From JBEKHT01 sp049516595 (GTDB lineage: Bacteria; Chloroflexota; Anaerolineae; Anaerolineales; RBG-16-64-43), in NCBI GenBank assembly GCA_049516595.1, contig JBEKSY010000032.1, forward strand, positions 1-40,879: a DNA stretch of 40,879 nucleotides, in the 5' to 3' direction. Below are positions 16,562 through 24,051 of this stretch, piece by piece. Positions within the stretch are counted from its first letter, which is position 1, and every line of letters begins with the position of its first letter. Below the pieces are notes generated by a model that was given only the letters and a program-made list of their open reading frames with translations, searched no databases and was not told where the DNA came from. The position numbers and the translations under genes are program-made.

Positions 16562-17524
16562 CTACGCTTCTGCCCCCAGATCTGGGCGGCGCCCGGCCTG
16601 CCGCAAGACACGGGCGGCATGGAGCGATGCCCAGCGGTCCGTTTCTTCTCGATCTCCGAGCTGGCGCCACGTGCGACTGCGGAAGGGGCTGCTGCCATGC
16701 CAGCGGCCGTCCCGGCCCCGCCGCCCCTCCAACCAATCCAGCGCGGCCCGCGCGCCGGGATGACCCAGAGCTTCCAGGTCTCCCAGGACGCGTAGGGCGA
16801 AGAGGATATCGGCCTGATAGAAGAGCGGGAAGCTGAGCTTGAACCACAGAGGGCTGACCCGGCCCCGATCCGAGCTCGGGTAGTCCGCTTCAACCAGGTT
16901 GAACGAACTCAACAGGAACCTCAATCCTTGTCCGATCGCACCTTCCTCTGCGCTGGTGCGCTTCTCCTTCGGGATTGCGGCCAGGCCCCACAGGGTGCGC
17001 ACGGCGCCCCAGGCGCAGGGATGGCCCCCATTGGCCCGGCAGCGGCAGGGGCCGGCCTCCAGATCCTCGCAGGCGTATCGGACGATCTCCCCTACCCGGG
17101 CATCCTCGCCGAGGCCGGCGGTAATCGCATACCGCAAGAGGTTGCCCCAGAAGCAAGACCAGCCCGGCCCCTGACCTTTCATGCGCTTGCTCCGCTCTTC
17201 CGAGGTCGCGGCCAGCATGTACTCGACGCCCTTCTGAAAACGCAGATCGCCGGGTTCGACGTCGAGTTCGGCTAGCAGCATCATGCTCCAATGCGTGCTG
17301 ACATACTTGGGAGTGTAGAAGCTGTGCTCGGCCGGCCACTTTCCGCTCTTCGTCTGCCGGCCGAGGATCGCGGGAACCGGCCCGGCGGTCATGATGGCCC
17401 GGCGGGCGGCACGCACCCGGGCATCGTCCGCCGGGAGCCCAACGAGGTCGGTCAGCGTCCGGTACCGGATCGAAGGGGTCGTGGCCCCAAGCAGCCAGGC
17501 TGCGAAACCATCTTCTGCCGTCAT
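16562..17524 (-). CDS. Alpha/alpha-toroid (squalene-cyclase/prenyltransferase-like) protein
   Basis: 320 residues from ATG 17524 (GGAGGGAAG nine bases before); the frame runs upstream to 17791 without pattern. Motifs: T-P-S-I-R-Y-R-T-L-T-D-L near the N-terminus, R-Q-T-K-S-G-K-W, F-Y-T-P-K-Y-V-S-T-H-W-S-M-M-L-L-A-E-L, G-W-S-C-F-W-G-N-L-L-R-Y, C-R-C-R-A-N-G-G-H-P-C-A-W-G-A-V-R, and D-G-R-W-H-G. The repeated K-W / R-W Q-W-like helices are those of terpenoid cyclase/protein prenyltransferase toroids, and this group is often annotated 'prenyltransferase/squalene oxidase repeat'. The cysteine-rich central loop (four Cys/His near residue 170) may bind metal. Function unknown; the DXDD of squalene cyclases is absent, so terpene cyclisation is unlikely. 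Confidence 0.75.
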   Translation of the reverse strand: MTAEDGFAAWLLGATTPSIRYRTLTDLVGLPADDARVRAARRAIMTAGPVPAILGRQTKSGKWPAEHSFYTPKYVSTHWSMMLLAELDVEPGDLRFQKGVEYMLAATSEERSKRMKGQGPGWSCFWGNLLRYAITAGLGEDARVGEIVRYACEDLEAGPCRCRANGGHPCAWGAVRTLWGLAAIPKEKRTSAEEGAIGQGLRFLLSSFNLVEADYPSSDRGRVSPLWFKLSFPLFYQADILFALRVLGDLEALGHPGARAALDWLEGRRGRDGRWHGSSPFRSRTWRQLGDREETDRWASLHAARVLRQAGRRPDLGAEA

Positions 17525-17973
17525 ACCAGCTTCCCTCCGTTCGCCGGGGCGGTCCACACGCCGACGTGATAACAACGGGACTCGAGGACGATCCCCTTGA
17601 GGGGCGGGCCTCCCCTCCAAGTCTATACCCACCTGGGAATCCGCCTCCGCTTGGCCTACAACAGGATCGCCGTGAGCGATTTGGCCCACACGACCTGTCA
17701 TCGGCATCCCTTGGGCCCGAGCACACCGACTGAACCCGCCGGGGTGAGCCGTGCCGGTGCGTGACGGCAAGGTCACGCAGACAGCGATCATGGTCCTTAC
17801 GTATCGATGCGGCCTCGAACTGCCTCAGCAAGACCCGCCAGGGATCTGCGGCGGACAGCCTCGGGCCGCTTGCGATTCCGTCGAAGTTCTGCTTGAATGG
17901 CAGTCCTGAGGACAATGAAACGCCCATCCTGGTCTGATAGATGCAGACCCGGCGGAGAGCCCAGGAGATCATC
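17525..17973. other. Divergent intergenic region, no gene seen
   Basis: Separates a minus-strand gene from a plus-strand gene and must hold both promoters. One perfect 7-bp inverted repeat is present, GCGTGAC (17759-17765) and GTCACGC (17772-17778), with six bases between; it could be an operator but nothing supports a specific regulator. Confidence 0.4.
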
Positions 17974-18438
17974 ATGAGGTCAGCGATTCAATCCCGATCC
18001 TTGCGCGTCATGGTTCCGATCCTTCTCGTTCTGCTGGCCCTCCAATTTGAGTTTGGGATGGCTGTCAACCTTGCGGGCCCCCCTTCAGTGGCCCCGTTCG
18101 GATTCTCCCTGGCCACCTTGTCGGGGGCGCTGGCTCAGGCCGGGACGCTGGCGGTGATCCATGCCGTCCTGGGAGCCCTGCTGGTGATCCTCTCCCTGGT
18201 CGCCATGGTCCTGTCCCTGGACAGCAAGGTCCGAACCCTGCAGGTATTCGGCTCGCTGGCCTTCTTGAGCACGGTCCTGGCGGCGACCACAGGGTTGCTT
18301 TTCGTTCTTTCCGGCTTCCAAAACGACGGCGACTCGCACGGGATGGCCACGAATTTCATCCTGGCCTTCGCCTTCTACTTCCTTGAGCTCTACTTCCTGA
18401 AACCCGAGGCCCAACCGGATCGCAGCCGTCGCCGATGA
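17974..18438 (+). CDS. Four-helix membrane protein of unknown function
   Basis: 154 residues starting at ATG 17974 (CAGGAG six to seven bases before; the upstream in-frame ATG at 17941 has no site). Four hydrophobic segments at about 12-28, 55-80, 87-110 and 125-145, with short polar loops and a basic C-terminus (R-S-R-R-R). The H-A-V-L-G-A-L-L-V in helix 2, D-S-K-V-R-T in the loop and S-G-F-Q-N-D-G-D-S-H-G near residue 115 resemble a conserved cytochrome-b561-like family of small bacterial membrane proteins in which a His in helix 2 and S-H near helix 4 might bind haem, but that is only a suggestion. A GC hairpin follows. Confidence 0.65.
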   Translation: MRSAIQSRSLRVMVPILLVLLALQFEFGMAVNLAGPPSVAPFGFSLATLSGALAQAGTLAVIHAVLGALLVILSLVAMVLSLDSKVRTLQVFGSLAFLSTVLAATTGLLFVLSGFQNDGDSHGMATNFILAFAFYFLELYFLKPEAQPDRSRRR

Positions 18439-18510
18439 GGAGCACCCCGGCCGGAATTGGAATAAGCGGATCCCGCCAGGGATATCGGAGCTACGGGCCG
18501 CGCAGACGCA

Positions 18511-18537
18511 GCGGGGCTCGAGGAGAGTGAGCCCCGC
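18511..18537 (+). terminator. GC-rich hairpin after the membrane-protein gene
   Basis: GCGGGGCTC (18511-18519) pairs perfectly with GAGCCCCGC (18529-18537), nine-base loop. It lies 73 bases after the stop at 18438. No U-run, so its role as a terminator is uncertain. Confidence 0.45.
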
Positions 18538-18719
18538 GACCCGCTGTCGGTCCCAACCCGGGAGGGTTTGCCCGAGGGATGCTTGCGACTCGATCCTGCC
18601 TGAGTAGACCGCCTTACGAGCGGGGGCCAAAGTCTTGGCCTTGGCGCTGCTCCGGCCCTCTGGGCGAATGCGGAAGCGCAGAATGGCTTGATGGGCGAGC
18701 GCGAGGAGGTAGAAGAGTG

Positions 18720-19145
18720 ATGGTCCAAATCCCCGCGTCCCACCGCGACCTCGTGAGCGGCCCGCGCGTTGCGGCCTTGACCACCCTCATGCCCGACGGG
18801 CAGCCCCAGACAATCGTCGTCTGGCGCGATCTCGACGGAAGGTACGTGCGGGTCAACACCATGCGCGGCTTTCGCAATGAGAAGAACATGCGCCGCAACC
18901 CGCGGGTCACCCTGCTCTGCTACGACCCGCGCGACCCCAACCGCTATCTGGAAGTTCGCGGCACTGTGATCGAGTTGGCCGAAGAGGGAGCCCTCGAGCA
19001 CCTGGATGGGCTCTCCCAGCTGTATACGGGGCGCAAGCCCTGCTTTGGGGAATGTGTCCCGGCGGAACTGCGGGAGAAAGAGACGCCCGTCTTGTGCAAG
19101 ATCCTGCCGACCCATGTTACCGTTCTGGGCGCGACCGGCAGATGA
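18720..19145 (+). CDS. PPOX-class / F420-dependent-type protein (first of tandem pair)
   Basis: 141 residues of the split-barrel flavin/F420-binding fold. V-Q-I-P-A-S-H-R-D-L, A-A-L-T-T-L-M-P-D-G-Q-P-Q-T-I-V-V-W-R-D-L-D-G, then V-N-T-M-R-G-F-R-N-E-K-N-M-R-R-N-P-R-V-T-L and L-E-V-R-G-T-V. The M-P-D-G-x-P-Q and R-x-K-x-x-N-x-x-R-x-P-x-V are the family signature for phosphate and F420/FMN binding. ATG 18720 follows a GAGGAGG site; the longer frame is not used. In actinobacterial relatives such enzymes reduce biliverdin, mycotoxins or quinones with F420H2. It is followed after 7 bases by a paralogue of about half identity. Confidence 0.9.
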   Translation: MVQIPASHRDLVSGPRVAALTTLMPDGQPQTIVVWRDLDGRYVRVNTMRGFRNEKNMRRNPRVTLLCYDPRDPNRYLEVRGTVIELAEEGALEHLDGLSQLYTGRKPCFGECVPAELREKETPVLCKILPTHVTVLGATGR

Positions 19146-19152
19146 GGAGCCA

Positions 19153-19596
19153 ATGCAGAAGGCGGTCCAAATCCCTGCCTCTCACCTGGATCTCCTGATT
19201 GGAGCCCATCCCGGTGTCCTGACCACCCTGATGCCCGACGGCCAGCCCCAGTCCAGCCTGGTCTGGTGCGACTACGATGGCGAATGCGCCCTCGTAAACA
19301 CCACCCTCGAGCGGCAAAAGGGCCGCAACCTGAGGCAGGACCCGCGGGTGAGCCTCCTGATCGTGGATCCCAACGACACCACCCGCTACATCGGGATCCG
19401 CGGCCAGGCGGAGCTCTTGACCGAGGGCGCACTCGAGCATCTCGACCGGATCACCCGCAGGTTCACCCGCTACCCCCAGTACTATGGCTACACCCTCCCG
19501 CTGGAACGGAAGGCGCGCGACACGCGCGTCATCTGCCGCATCCACGCAAGCCGGATCACCCTGGATGCCATTCACAGAGAGAAGAGCTCATCATGA
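19153..19596 (+). CDS. PPOX-class / F420-dependent-type protein (second of tandem pair)
   Basis: 147 residues, paralogous to the gene just upstream: Q-I-P-A-S-H-L-D-L, V-L-T-T-L-M-P-D-G-Q-P-Q, N-T-T-L-E-R-Q-K-G-R-N-L-R-Q-D-P-R-V-S-L and I-G-I-R-G-Q-A align without gaps to it. G-A-L-E-H-L-D is shared word for word, indicating a tandem duplication followed by divergence. Starts at ATG 19153 after GAGGAG, seven bases beyond the previous stop, and overlaps the next gene by four bases. The role is probably oxidation/reduction of a small molecule with F420 or flavin; substrate unknown. Confidence 0.9.
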   Translation: MQKAVQIPASHLDLLIGAHPGVLTTLMPDGQPQSSLVWCDYDGECALVNTTLERQKGRNLRQDPRVSLLIVDPNDTTRYIGIRGQAELLTEGALEHLDRITRRFTRYPQYYGYTLPLERKARDTRVICRIHASRITLDAIHREKSSS

Positions 19597-20126
19597 CGGA
19601 CAAATCTCGGAGCGTTCGTTTCAGCCCGGCTTCCCCAGCCCTGTGGTACATGAACTACATCGCCAATCCTGTCGTTCGCCTGATCCTCCGTTCCCCGCTG
19701 CACGGAATGCTGAGCCCGTACGTCTTGCTGATCCGCTACCGGGGGCGGAAGAGCGGGAAAACCCACACGCTCCCTGTCCAGTATGTCGAGAGCGGGAACG
19801 CGATCTACATCCTGCCGAGCGGGGCCGAGCACAAGACTTGGTGGCGCAACCTGAAGGGCGACGCGCCCCTGGAGATCCTCCTGCGCGGACAGCGCTTGCA
19901 AGCCGAGGGCGGCCTGCTTGTGGGCCAGGCGGACCTCGAGCTCATCAGCGAAGCGCTCGGCCTGTACCTGCAGCGCTTTCCTGGCTTGGTTCCTTCTTAC
20001 AGGGTGCACAGGAAACCGGACGGGTCCCTTGACGCCGATGAATTGCGCAAGGCCGCTGCCTCTCTGATCATGGTGCGCGTTCGGCTCCAGGAGGCCTCTA
20101 GCCCGGGCCCTGAGGCGCGCAGTTGA
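19593..20126 (+). CDS. Nitroreductase-family deazaflavin (F420)-dependent oxidoreductase (DDN type)
   Basis: 177 residues, beginning with ATGA overlapping the stop of the PPOX gene, so translationally coupled. N-terminus N-P-V-V-R-L-I-L-R-S-P-L-H-G-M-L; then L-L-I-R-Y-R-G-R-K-S-G-K-T-H-T-L-P-V-Q-Y (the DDN/DUF385 signature for F420 phosphate), I-Y-I-L-P-S-G-A-E-H-K-T-W-W-R-N-L. The family (Mycobacterium Ddn and relatives) uses F420H2 to reduce quinones or nitro compounds. Three F420-type genes in a row imply a host making this cofactor, though no F420 biosynthesis gene is in the window. Confidence 0.9.
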   Translation: MTDKSRSVRFSPASPALWYMNYIANPVVRLILRSPLHGMLSPYVLLIRYRGRKSGKTHTLPVQYVESGNAIYILPSGAEHKTWWRNLKGDAPLEILLRGQRLQAEGGLLVGQADLELISEALGLYLQRFPGLVPSYRVHRKPDGSLDADELRKAAASLIMVRVRLQEASSPGPEARS

Positions 20127-20661
20127 GGGTCGGGTCTCACCCCCGCTCCACGGCTCTCGCAGGGTGCTTGCGCTGCGGACTTGCGATTCCCTCCTCGGCC
20201 CTCTCAGGTTTGGAGGAAATCTCGTTCTCCGGCGCAGAGATACTCACCCGGACTGACGGTCACCCCTTTCGGGTCCATTGGCCGCTGAGGGTCGGCCCAG
20301 GCAGTCAAGCGGTCCAACGCAGGACACAAGCGAAGGAGACCGCCACAGGCCGAGGTTCGGACGACTGGAAACATCTTTCTCTGGCATGCCCGTCCGATCG
20401 CGGACAGATAAATTGCCTGCGTCCTTAAGTTATCAGGCCGCCTAGACGTTGATTGGATCTAGACCGCTCTCGCCATCTGGAACCAGGCGTTGCCGATTCT
20501 TTCTCCCGTGACCCGGGTCCAGGGTTCCCTTCTTAGACGGGAGGACAGTTCGGCCATGCGGCCGTTGACTATCCCCTCGGCCATCACCGGGCGGCACCGG
20601 ATGATTGCCCCTGACGGCAAGGTTTAGATCTTCGCGTGCCCTCCCGTTCTTCCTCCGGCAG
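20127..20661. other. Convergent intergenic region, no gene seen
   Basis: Only short open frames with no family pattern. The minus-strand frame at 20442-20717 runs into the acr3 gene end and lacks a ribosome-binding site. No clean terminator stem with U-run was recognised for either side. Confidence 0.4.
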
Positions 20662-21768
20662 TCAGGATTCCTGCCCCGCCGTTGGCATCTGAAGGGAGGG
20701 CGAGGGTCCCCCGCCAAAGTAGCGCCTTTGGAACCAGATCGCCAAGTTCACCAGGCCGATCATCACCGGCACCTCGATGAGCGGGCCAATCACCGCAGCA
20801 AACGCCACGCCGCTCCCGATGCCAAAGACGGCCACGGCCACCGCAATGGCCAGTTCAAAGTTGTTGCTGGCGGCCGTGAACGAGATCGTGGTGGTCGTGG
20901 AATAGTCCGCCCCCACCGCGCGCCCCATGAAGAACGAAACCAGGAACATCACCACGAAGTAGATGAGCAAGGGGATGGCGATCCGCACCACGTCGAGCGG
21001 GATGGCGACGATCAGTTGGCCCTTGAGCGAGAACATCACCACGATGGTAAAGAGCAGCGCCCCCAGTGAGATCGGGCTGATCTTGGGCACGAAAGCCCTG
21101 TGGTACCAGTCCCGCCCCTTGGCCCGGGCCAGGAGCAGGCGGGTCAAGAATCCCGCCAGGAACGGAATCCCCAGATAGATGAACACGCTTCGGGCAATTT
21201 CCCCGATGGAGATCTCCACAATCGAGCCGGTCAAGCCAAACCAGGTGGGCAGGACGGTGATGAACAGGTAGGCATAAAGGCTGTAGAAGAGCACCTGGAA
21301 AACGCTGTTGAAAGCCACCAACCCGGCGGCGTACTCGCTGTCGCCCCGGGCCAGTTCGTTCCAGACGATGACCATCGCAATGCAGCGCGCCAGGCCGATG
21401 AGAATCAACCCGGTCATGTACTCGGGATGGCCGCGCAGGAAGGTGATGGCCAGCCCAAACATAAGGATGGGACCGATGATCCAGTTCTGCACGAGCGAAA
21501 GACCCAGCACCTTCCAGTCCCGGAACACATCGCCCAGTTCCTCGTAGCGGACTTTGGCCAGCGGCGGGTACATCATGAGGATCAGGCCAATCGCAATGGG
21601 GACGTTGGTCGTGCCAACGGATGCCGCCGCATTGAAATCGGCAACGGATCTAGGGAAGGCGAATCCAATCAGCACCCCCAGCGCCATCGCCAGGAAGATC
21701 CAGAGGGTCAGGTAGCGATCGAGGGTGGAAAGGGGTTTGGTTGCGGGTGGGGCGGAATTGCCTTTCAT
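20662..21768 (-). CDS. acr3: ACR3-family arsenite efflux transporter
   Basis: Exports arsenite across the membrane. 368 residues, ten hydrophobic helices, the family length. Diagnostic motifs: I-G-L-A-R-C-I-A-M-V around residue 130 (the Cys essential for As(III)), A-L-G-V-L-I-G near the start, and F-T-A-A-S-N-N-F-E-L-A-I-A-V-A near residue 300. The ATG overlaps the arsC stop by four bases. As the last gene of the arsM-arsC-acr3 unit, it probably removes the arsenite produced by the reductase. The C-terminal 30 residues are a polar tail. Confidence 0.97.
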   Translation of the reverse strand: MKGNSAPPATKPLSTLDRYLTLWIFLAMALGVLIGFAFPRSVADFNAAASVGTTNVPIAIGLILMMYPPLAKVRYEELGDVFRDWKVLGLSLVQNWIIGPILMFGLAITFLRGHPEYMTGLILIGLARCIAMVIVWNELARGDSEYAAGLVAFNSVFQVLFYSLYAYLFITVLPTWFGLTGSIVEISIGEIARSVFIYLGIPFLAGFLTRLLLARAKGRDWYHRAFVPKISPISLGALLFTIVVMFSLKGQLIVAIPLDVVRIAIPLLIYFVVMFLVSFFMGRAVGADYSTTTTISFTAASNNFELAIAVAVAVFGIGSGVAFAAVIGPLIEVPVMIGLVNLAIWFQRRYFGGGPSPSLQMPTAGQES

Positions 21769-22190
21769 GGCCTTTCCGCAAGCCAGGCCTGGATTTGGCG
21801 CTCGATCTGGTCGCGGATTTCCCGGAACTTGGCAAGCTTCTTCTCAGGCGGGCCTTCAAAAGCGGCCGGGTCCTCAAACGACCAGTGCAGCCTGGTCCTG
21901 ACACCTGGCCAGACGGTGGGGCAGCGTTCCTCCGCGTCGTCACAGAGGGTGATGAGGGTCTGGATCAGCACTTTGCCGAGATACTCGCCAACCCCTTTCG
22001 ACCGGTATCCGGACAGGTCGTAGCCGGCTTCCTCCATCACCTTGACGGTGAGCGGGTTCAAGCCTCGGGGCTCGAGTCCGGCGCTGTAGGCCTCGAATTT
22101 GCCGCCGCCATACTTGCCCAGGAAGGCTTCCGCCATCTGGCTGCGTGCGGAGTTTCCCGTGCATAGAAAAAGAACGCGCTCTTTGTCCAT
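21765..22190 (-). CDS. arsC: Arsenate reductase, thioredoxin-coupled (LMW phosphatase fold)
   Basis: Reduces arsenate to arsenite using an internal cysteine relay and thioredoxin. 141 residues. Phosphatase-like loop V-L-F-L-C10-T-G-N-S-A-R-S, redox partners C83 and C90 in L-I-T-L-C-D-D-A-E-E-R-C-P, and H-W-S-F-E-D-P near residue 102. The C10/C83/C90 arrangement matches the Staphylococcus pI258 type rather than the glutaredoxin type. AAAGGAG lies eight bases before the ATG. 27 bases separate it from the arsM-fusion gene and it overlaps acr3 by four bases, so all three are one transcript. Confidence 0.97.
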   Translation of the reverse strand: MDKERVLFLCTGNSARSQMAEAFLGKYGGGKFEAYSAGLEPRGLNPLTVKVMEEAGYDLSGYRSKGVGEYLGKVLIQTLITLCDDAEERCPTVWPGVRTRLHWSFEDPAAFEGPPEKKLAKFREIRDQIERQIQAWLAERP

Positions 22191-22217
22191 CCCCGAATCT
22201 CCTTTGTCGGAACCCCC

Positions 22218-23612
22218 CTATTTCCTTGCGGATACCTGGACGGAATAGACCGGAACGCCCGCCGAAACCCCGGCGCTGGTGCTGCGGCGGACAGTGACAT
22301 CCTTGAACCCCGCCTGTTTGACGAGGTCAACATACTCCGGCTCCGGCAGCGCCCCGGAAACGCACTGAGACCACCCGGAGGTGGAGTACCTCACTTCGGG
22401 CAGCACCGCCCCGCCAAAGACCACGTCATTCACTTCCAGCCGCCCGCCGCTCTTCAAGACGCGGTACGTTTCGCGGAATACCTCGCCCTTGTCCTCGCTC
22501 AGGTTGATAACACAGTTCGAGAGGATGACATCCACTGAATCATCCTCGAGTGGCAGTTTCTCCGCGTAGCCGTGCTGGAACTTGACGTTCGTGTACCCGC
22601 CCTTTTCCGCAGCTCGCCGGGCGCGCTGGAGCATGGCCGGGGTCATGTCGATTCCGAACACAAACCCAGTCGGACCGACCCGCCTGGCGGCGAGGAATAC
22701 GTCGATCCCGCCGCCTGAGCCGATGTCGAGCACCGTCTCGCCTTCGCGCAGCCCGGCCATGGCGATGGGATTGCCGCAGCCGAGCGAAATCTCCGCGGCT
22801 TCCTGGGGGATCTCCGCTTTTTCAGCGGGGGAATAGCCGCTGTCCCAGGTGACCGTGCCAACCTCCTCCATGGCCGTCGTGCCCGGGGAGCAGCAGCTCG
22901 AATCGCCGCACCCGCAGCCGCCTTCCAGCGCCCGGGCGGCGTAACTGGACTGCACGGAGTCATGCACCCTGATGCGCTTCGTCCCGGTCGCCACGAAGAT
23001 GCTGATCTCGGCCCCTTCGCCCTGCTGGCTCTGGCTGTCGGAATGGCATGACTGACCGGTGCAATCCACGATCACATTCACCAGGCCGATCTCCTCCAAC
23101 CACTGGCGGATCTGGTCCCGCTCAAAGCCCAGCCAGATGTCCGCCATCTCGGTCTTGAGCCATTCGTGGGTATGCGCGTCCATGTCGGTGAGGACGAGAC
23201 GCCCGGCCGGGCGCAGAATCCGCACCATCTCGCGGATGGCCGCGAGCGGATCGGGGCAGTGATGAAGGTACATGTTGGCAAAAGCGGCGTCGAGGCTGGA
23301 ATCCGGCAAAGGGAGAAAGAGCCCTTCCGCCACCTGATATTCCAGATTTTCGAACCCGGCCAGATTCTTGCGGGCAACCTCCAGCATGGCAGCCGAGCCG
23401 TCGAGCACGTGAACGTGTTTGACCAGCGGAGCCAACGCCGCCGCGACAAATCCTGTCCCCGCTCCCACATCGGCAACGGTCATCTCAGGGTGCAGGTAGG
23501 CCTTGGAAATCGCCGAGACGCGTACCGCTTCGCTGAAGTAACCGGAGCGCAGGGCGTCCCACCGCCCGGCGACCTTTTCAAAATACGGGGCAGATGGATT
23601 CGAGGTGGACAT
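22218..23612 (-). CDS. arsM: ArsM-type arsenite methyltransferase fused to an N-terminal SAM methyltransferase domain
   Basis: 464 residues from ATG 23612 (AAAGGAG before it); typical ArsM is about 270-380. Residues about 1-212 are a separate class I methyltransferase: motif I V-A-D-V-G-A-G-T-G-F at 46-55, H-V-L-D-G-S at 68-73, F-A-N-M-Y-L-H-H at 111-118, and an end I-S-I-F-V-A-T-G-T-K. Residues about 213-464 are a full ArsM: cluster C233-G-C235 and C240/C241, S-L-G-C279-G-N-P, motif I V-L-D-I-G-S-G-G-G-I-D at 294-304, N-C367-V-I-N-L, and S-Q-C417-V-S-G. All expected As(III)-binding cysteines are present, so the C-terminal half should be active. The N-terminal domain resembles those usually fused to ArsR regulators; whether it methylates arsenic, another metalloid or is regulatory is unknown. 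Downstream arsC and acr3 are in the same unit. Confidence 0.93.
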   Translation of the reverse strand: MSTSNPSAPYFEKVAGRWDALRSGYFSEAVRVSAISKAYLHPEMTVADVGAGTGFVAAALAPLVKHVHVLDGSAAMLEVARKNLAGFENLEYQVAEGLFLPLPDSSLDAAFANMYLHHCPDPLAAIREMVRILRPAGRLVLTDMDAHTHEWLKTEMADIWLGFERDQIRQWLEEIGLVNVIVDCTGQSCHSDSQSQQGEGAEISIFVATGTKRIRVHDSVQSSYAARALEGGCGCGDSSCCSPGTTAMEEVGTVTWDSGYSPAEKAEIPQEAAEISLGCGNPIAMAGLREGETVLDIGSGGGIDVFLAARRVGPTGFVFGIDMTPAMLQRARRAAEKGGYTNVKFQHGYAEKLPLEDDSVDVILSNCVINLSEDKGEVFRETYRVLKSGGRLEVNDVVFGGAVLPEVRYSTSGWSQCVSGALPEPEYVDLVKQAGFKDVTVRRSTSAGVSAGVPVYSVQVSARK

Positions 23613-23625
23613 GTTTGTCTCCTTT

Positions 23626-23641
23626 ATCGCAAGAATACGAT
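23626..23641 (-). promoter_or_regulatory. Candidate ArsR operator at the arsM promoter
   Basis: On the minus strand ATCGTATTCTTGCGAT, an imperfect palindrome (ATCGTA against TGCGAT, five of six). It has the same layout as the site in front of arsR at 24036-24051 (ATCGTA, four bases, TRCGAT). It sits one base before the arsM ribosome-binding site and overlaps a -10-like GATAAT (23645-23640), so a bound repressor would block transcription. Confidence 0.6.
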
Positions 23642-23649
23642 TATCTGCC

Positions 23650-23675
23650 TCGGAAAAAGCGCCGTTCACGGCGCG
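23650..23675 (-). terminator. Intrinsic terminator after arsR
   Basis: On the minus strand GCGCCG, tetraloop TGAA, CGGCGC followed by TTTTTCC (stem at 23659-23674). It lies 25 bases after the arsR stop and before the arsM promoter, so arsR is a separate transcription unit. Confidence 0.7.
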
Positions 23676-23699
23676 AGCGGCGCAGGGTGCCAACCGGCC

Positions 23700-24032
23700 C
23701 TACGTCTTGCTGACTGGCTGGCAGGTCGGATCGTAGTTCGGAAGCCAGTTGCCAATCTGTTCTTTGAGCCACCGGAAACCTTCGGCGTCAAGGCAGTAGC
23801 AGGTGGCGGGGCCTTCAATTTCGCCCTGGATCAACCCCGCCTCACGCAGTACTTTGAGATGCTGGCTGACGGTGGACTGCGCCAGCGGGGTGTTCTTCAC
23901 GATATCGCCGGTGATGCACATCTGGTTTGAGGCCAGGAACTCGACGATCTGAAACCGCACGGGATTGCCGAGCGCCTTGAGCATCCTGGCCAGGCGCTGT
24001 TTCTCACGGGGCAGAACCTCGCGCTTGATCAT
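23700..24032 (-). CDS. arsR: ArsR-family metalloregulatory repressor
   Basis: 110-residue winged-helix repressor. L-K-A-L-G-N-P-V-R-F-Q-I-V-E-F-L (helix 1-2), recognition helix L-A-Q-S-T-V-S-Q-H-L-K-V-L-R-E-A-G-L-I at 50-68. The classic E-L-C-V-C-D-L site is replaced by M-C39-I-T-G-D-I with a single Cys; further cysteines at 78, 80 and 104 lie in the wing and C-terminus, so the As(III) site is probably of a variant geometry. The ATG (24032) is only a few bases downstream of the predicted transcription start. It is expected to repress both itself and arsM-arsC-acr3 through the two similar palindromes, and release on arsenite. Confidence 0.93.
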   Translation of the reverse strand: MIKREVLPREKQRLARMLKALGNPVRFQIVEFLASNQMCITGDIVKNTPLAQSTVSQHLKVLREAGLIQGEIEGPATCYCLDAEGFRWLKEQIGNWLPNYDPTCQPVSKT

Positions 24033-24035
24033 TCT

Positions 24036-24051
24036 ATCGTAATTTTACGAT
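24036..24051 (-). promoter_or_regulatory. ArsR operator overlapping its own -10
   Basis: On the plus strand ATCGTAA TT TTACGAT, a perfect 7-bp palindrome with a two-base centre. It covers the -10 of the arsR promoter and ends four bases before the start codon. Confidence 0.7.

Noticed and set aside
15775..17975. Several long frames on both strands across 15.8-18.0 kb
   Set aside because: They overlap the CHAP and toroid genes, lack ribosome-binding sites and family motifs, and share the codon-position GC pattern of shadow frames.
21100..22023. Plus-strand frame of 307 codons
   Set aside because: Antisense to acr3 and arsC; His/Gln/Asp-rich without domain pattern.
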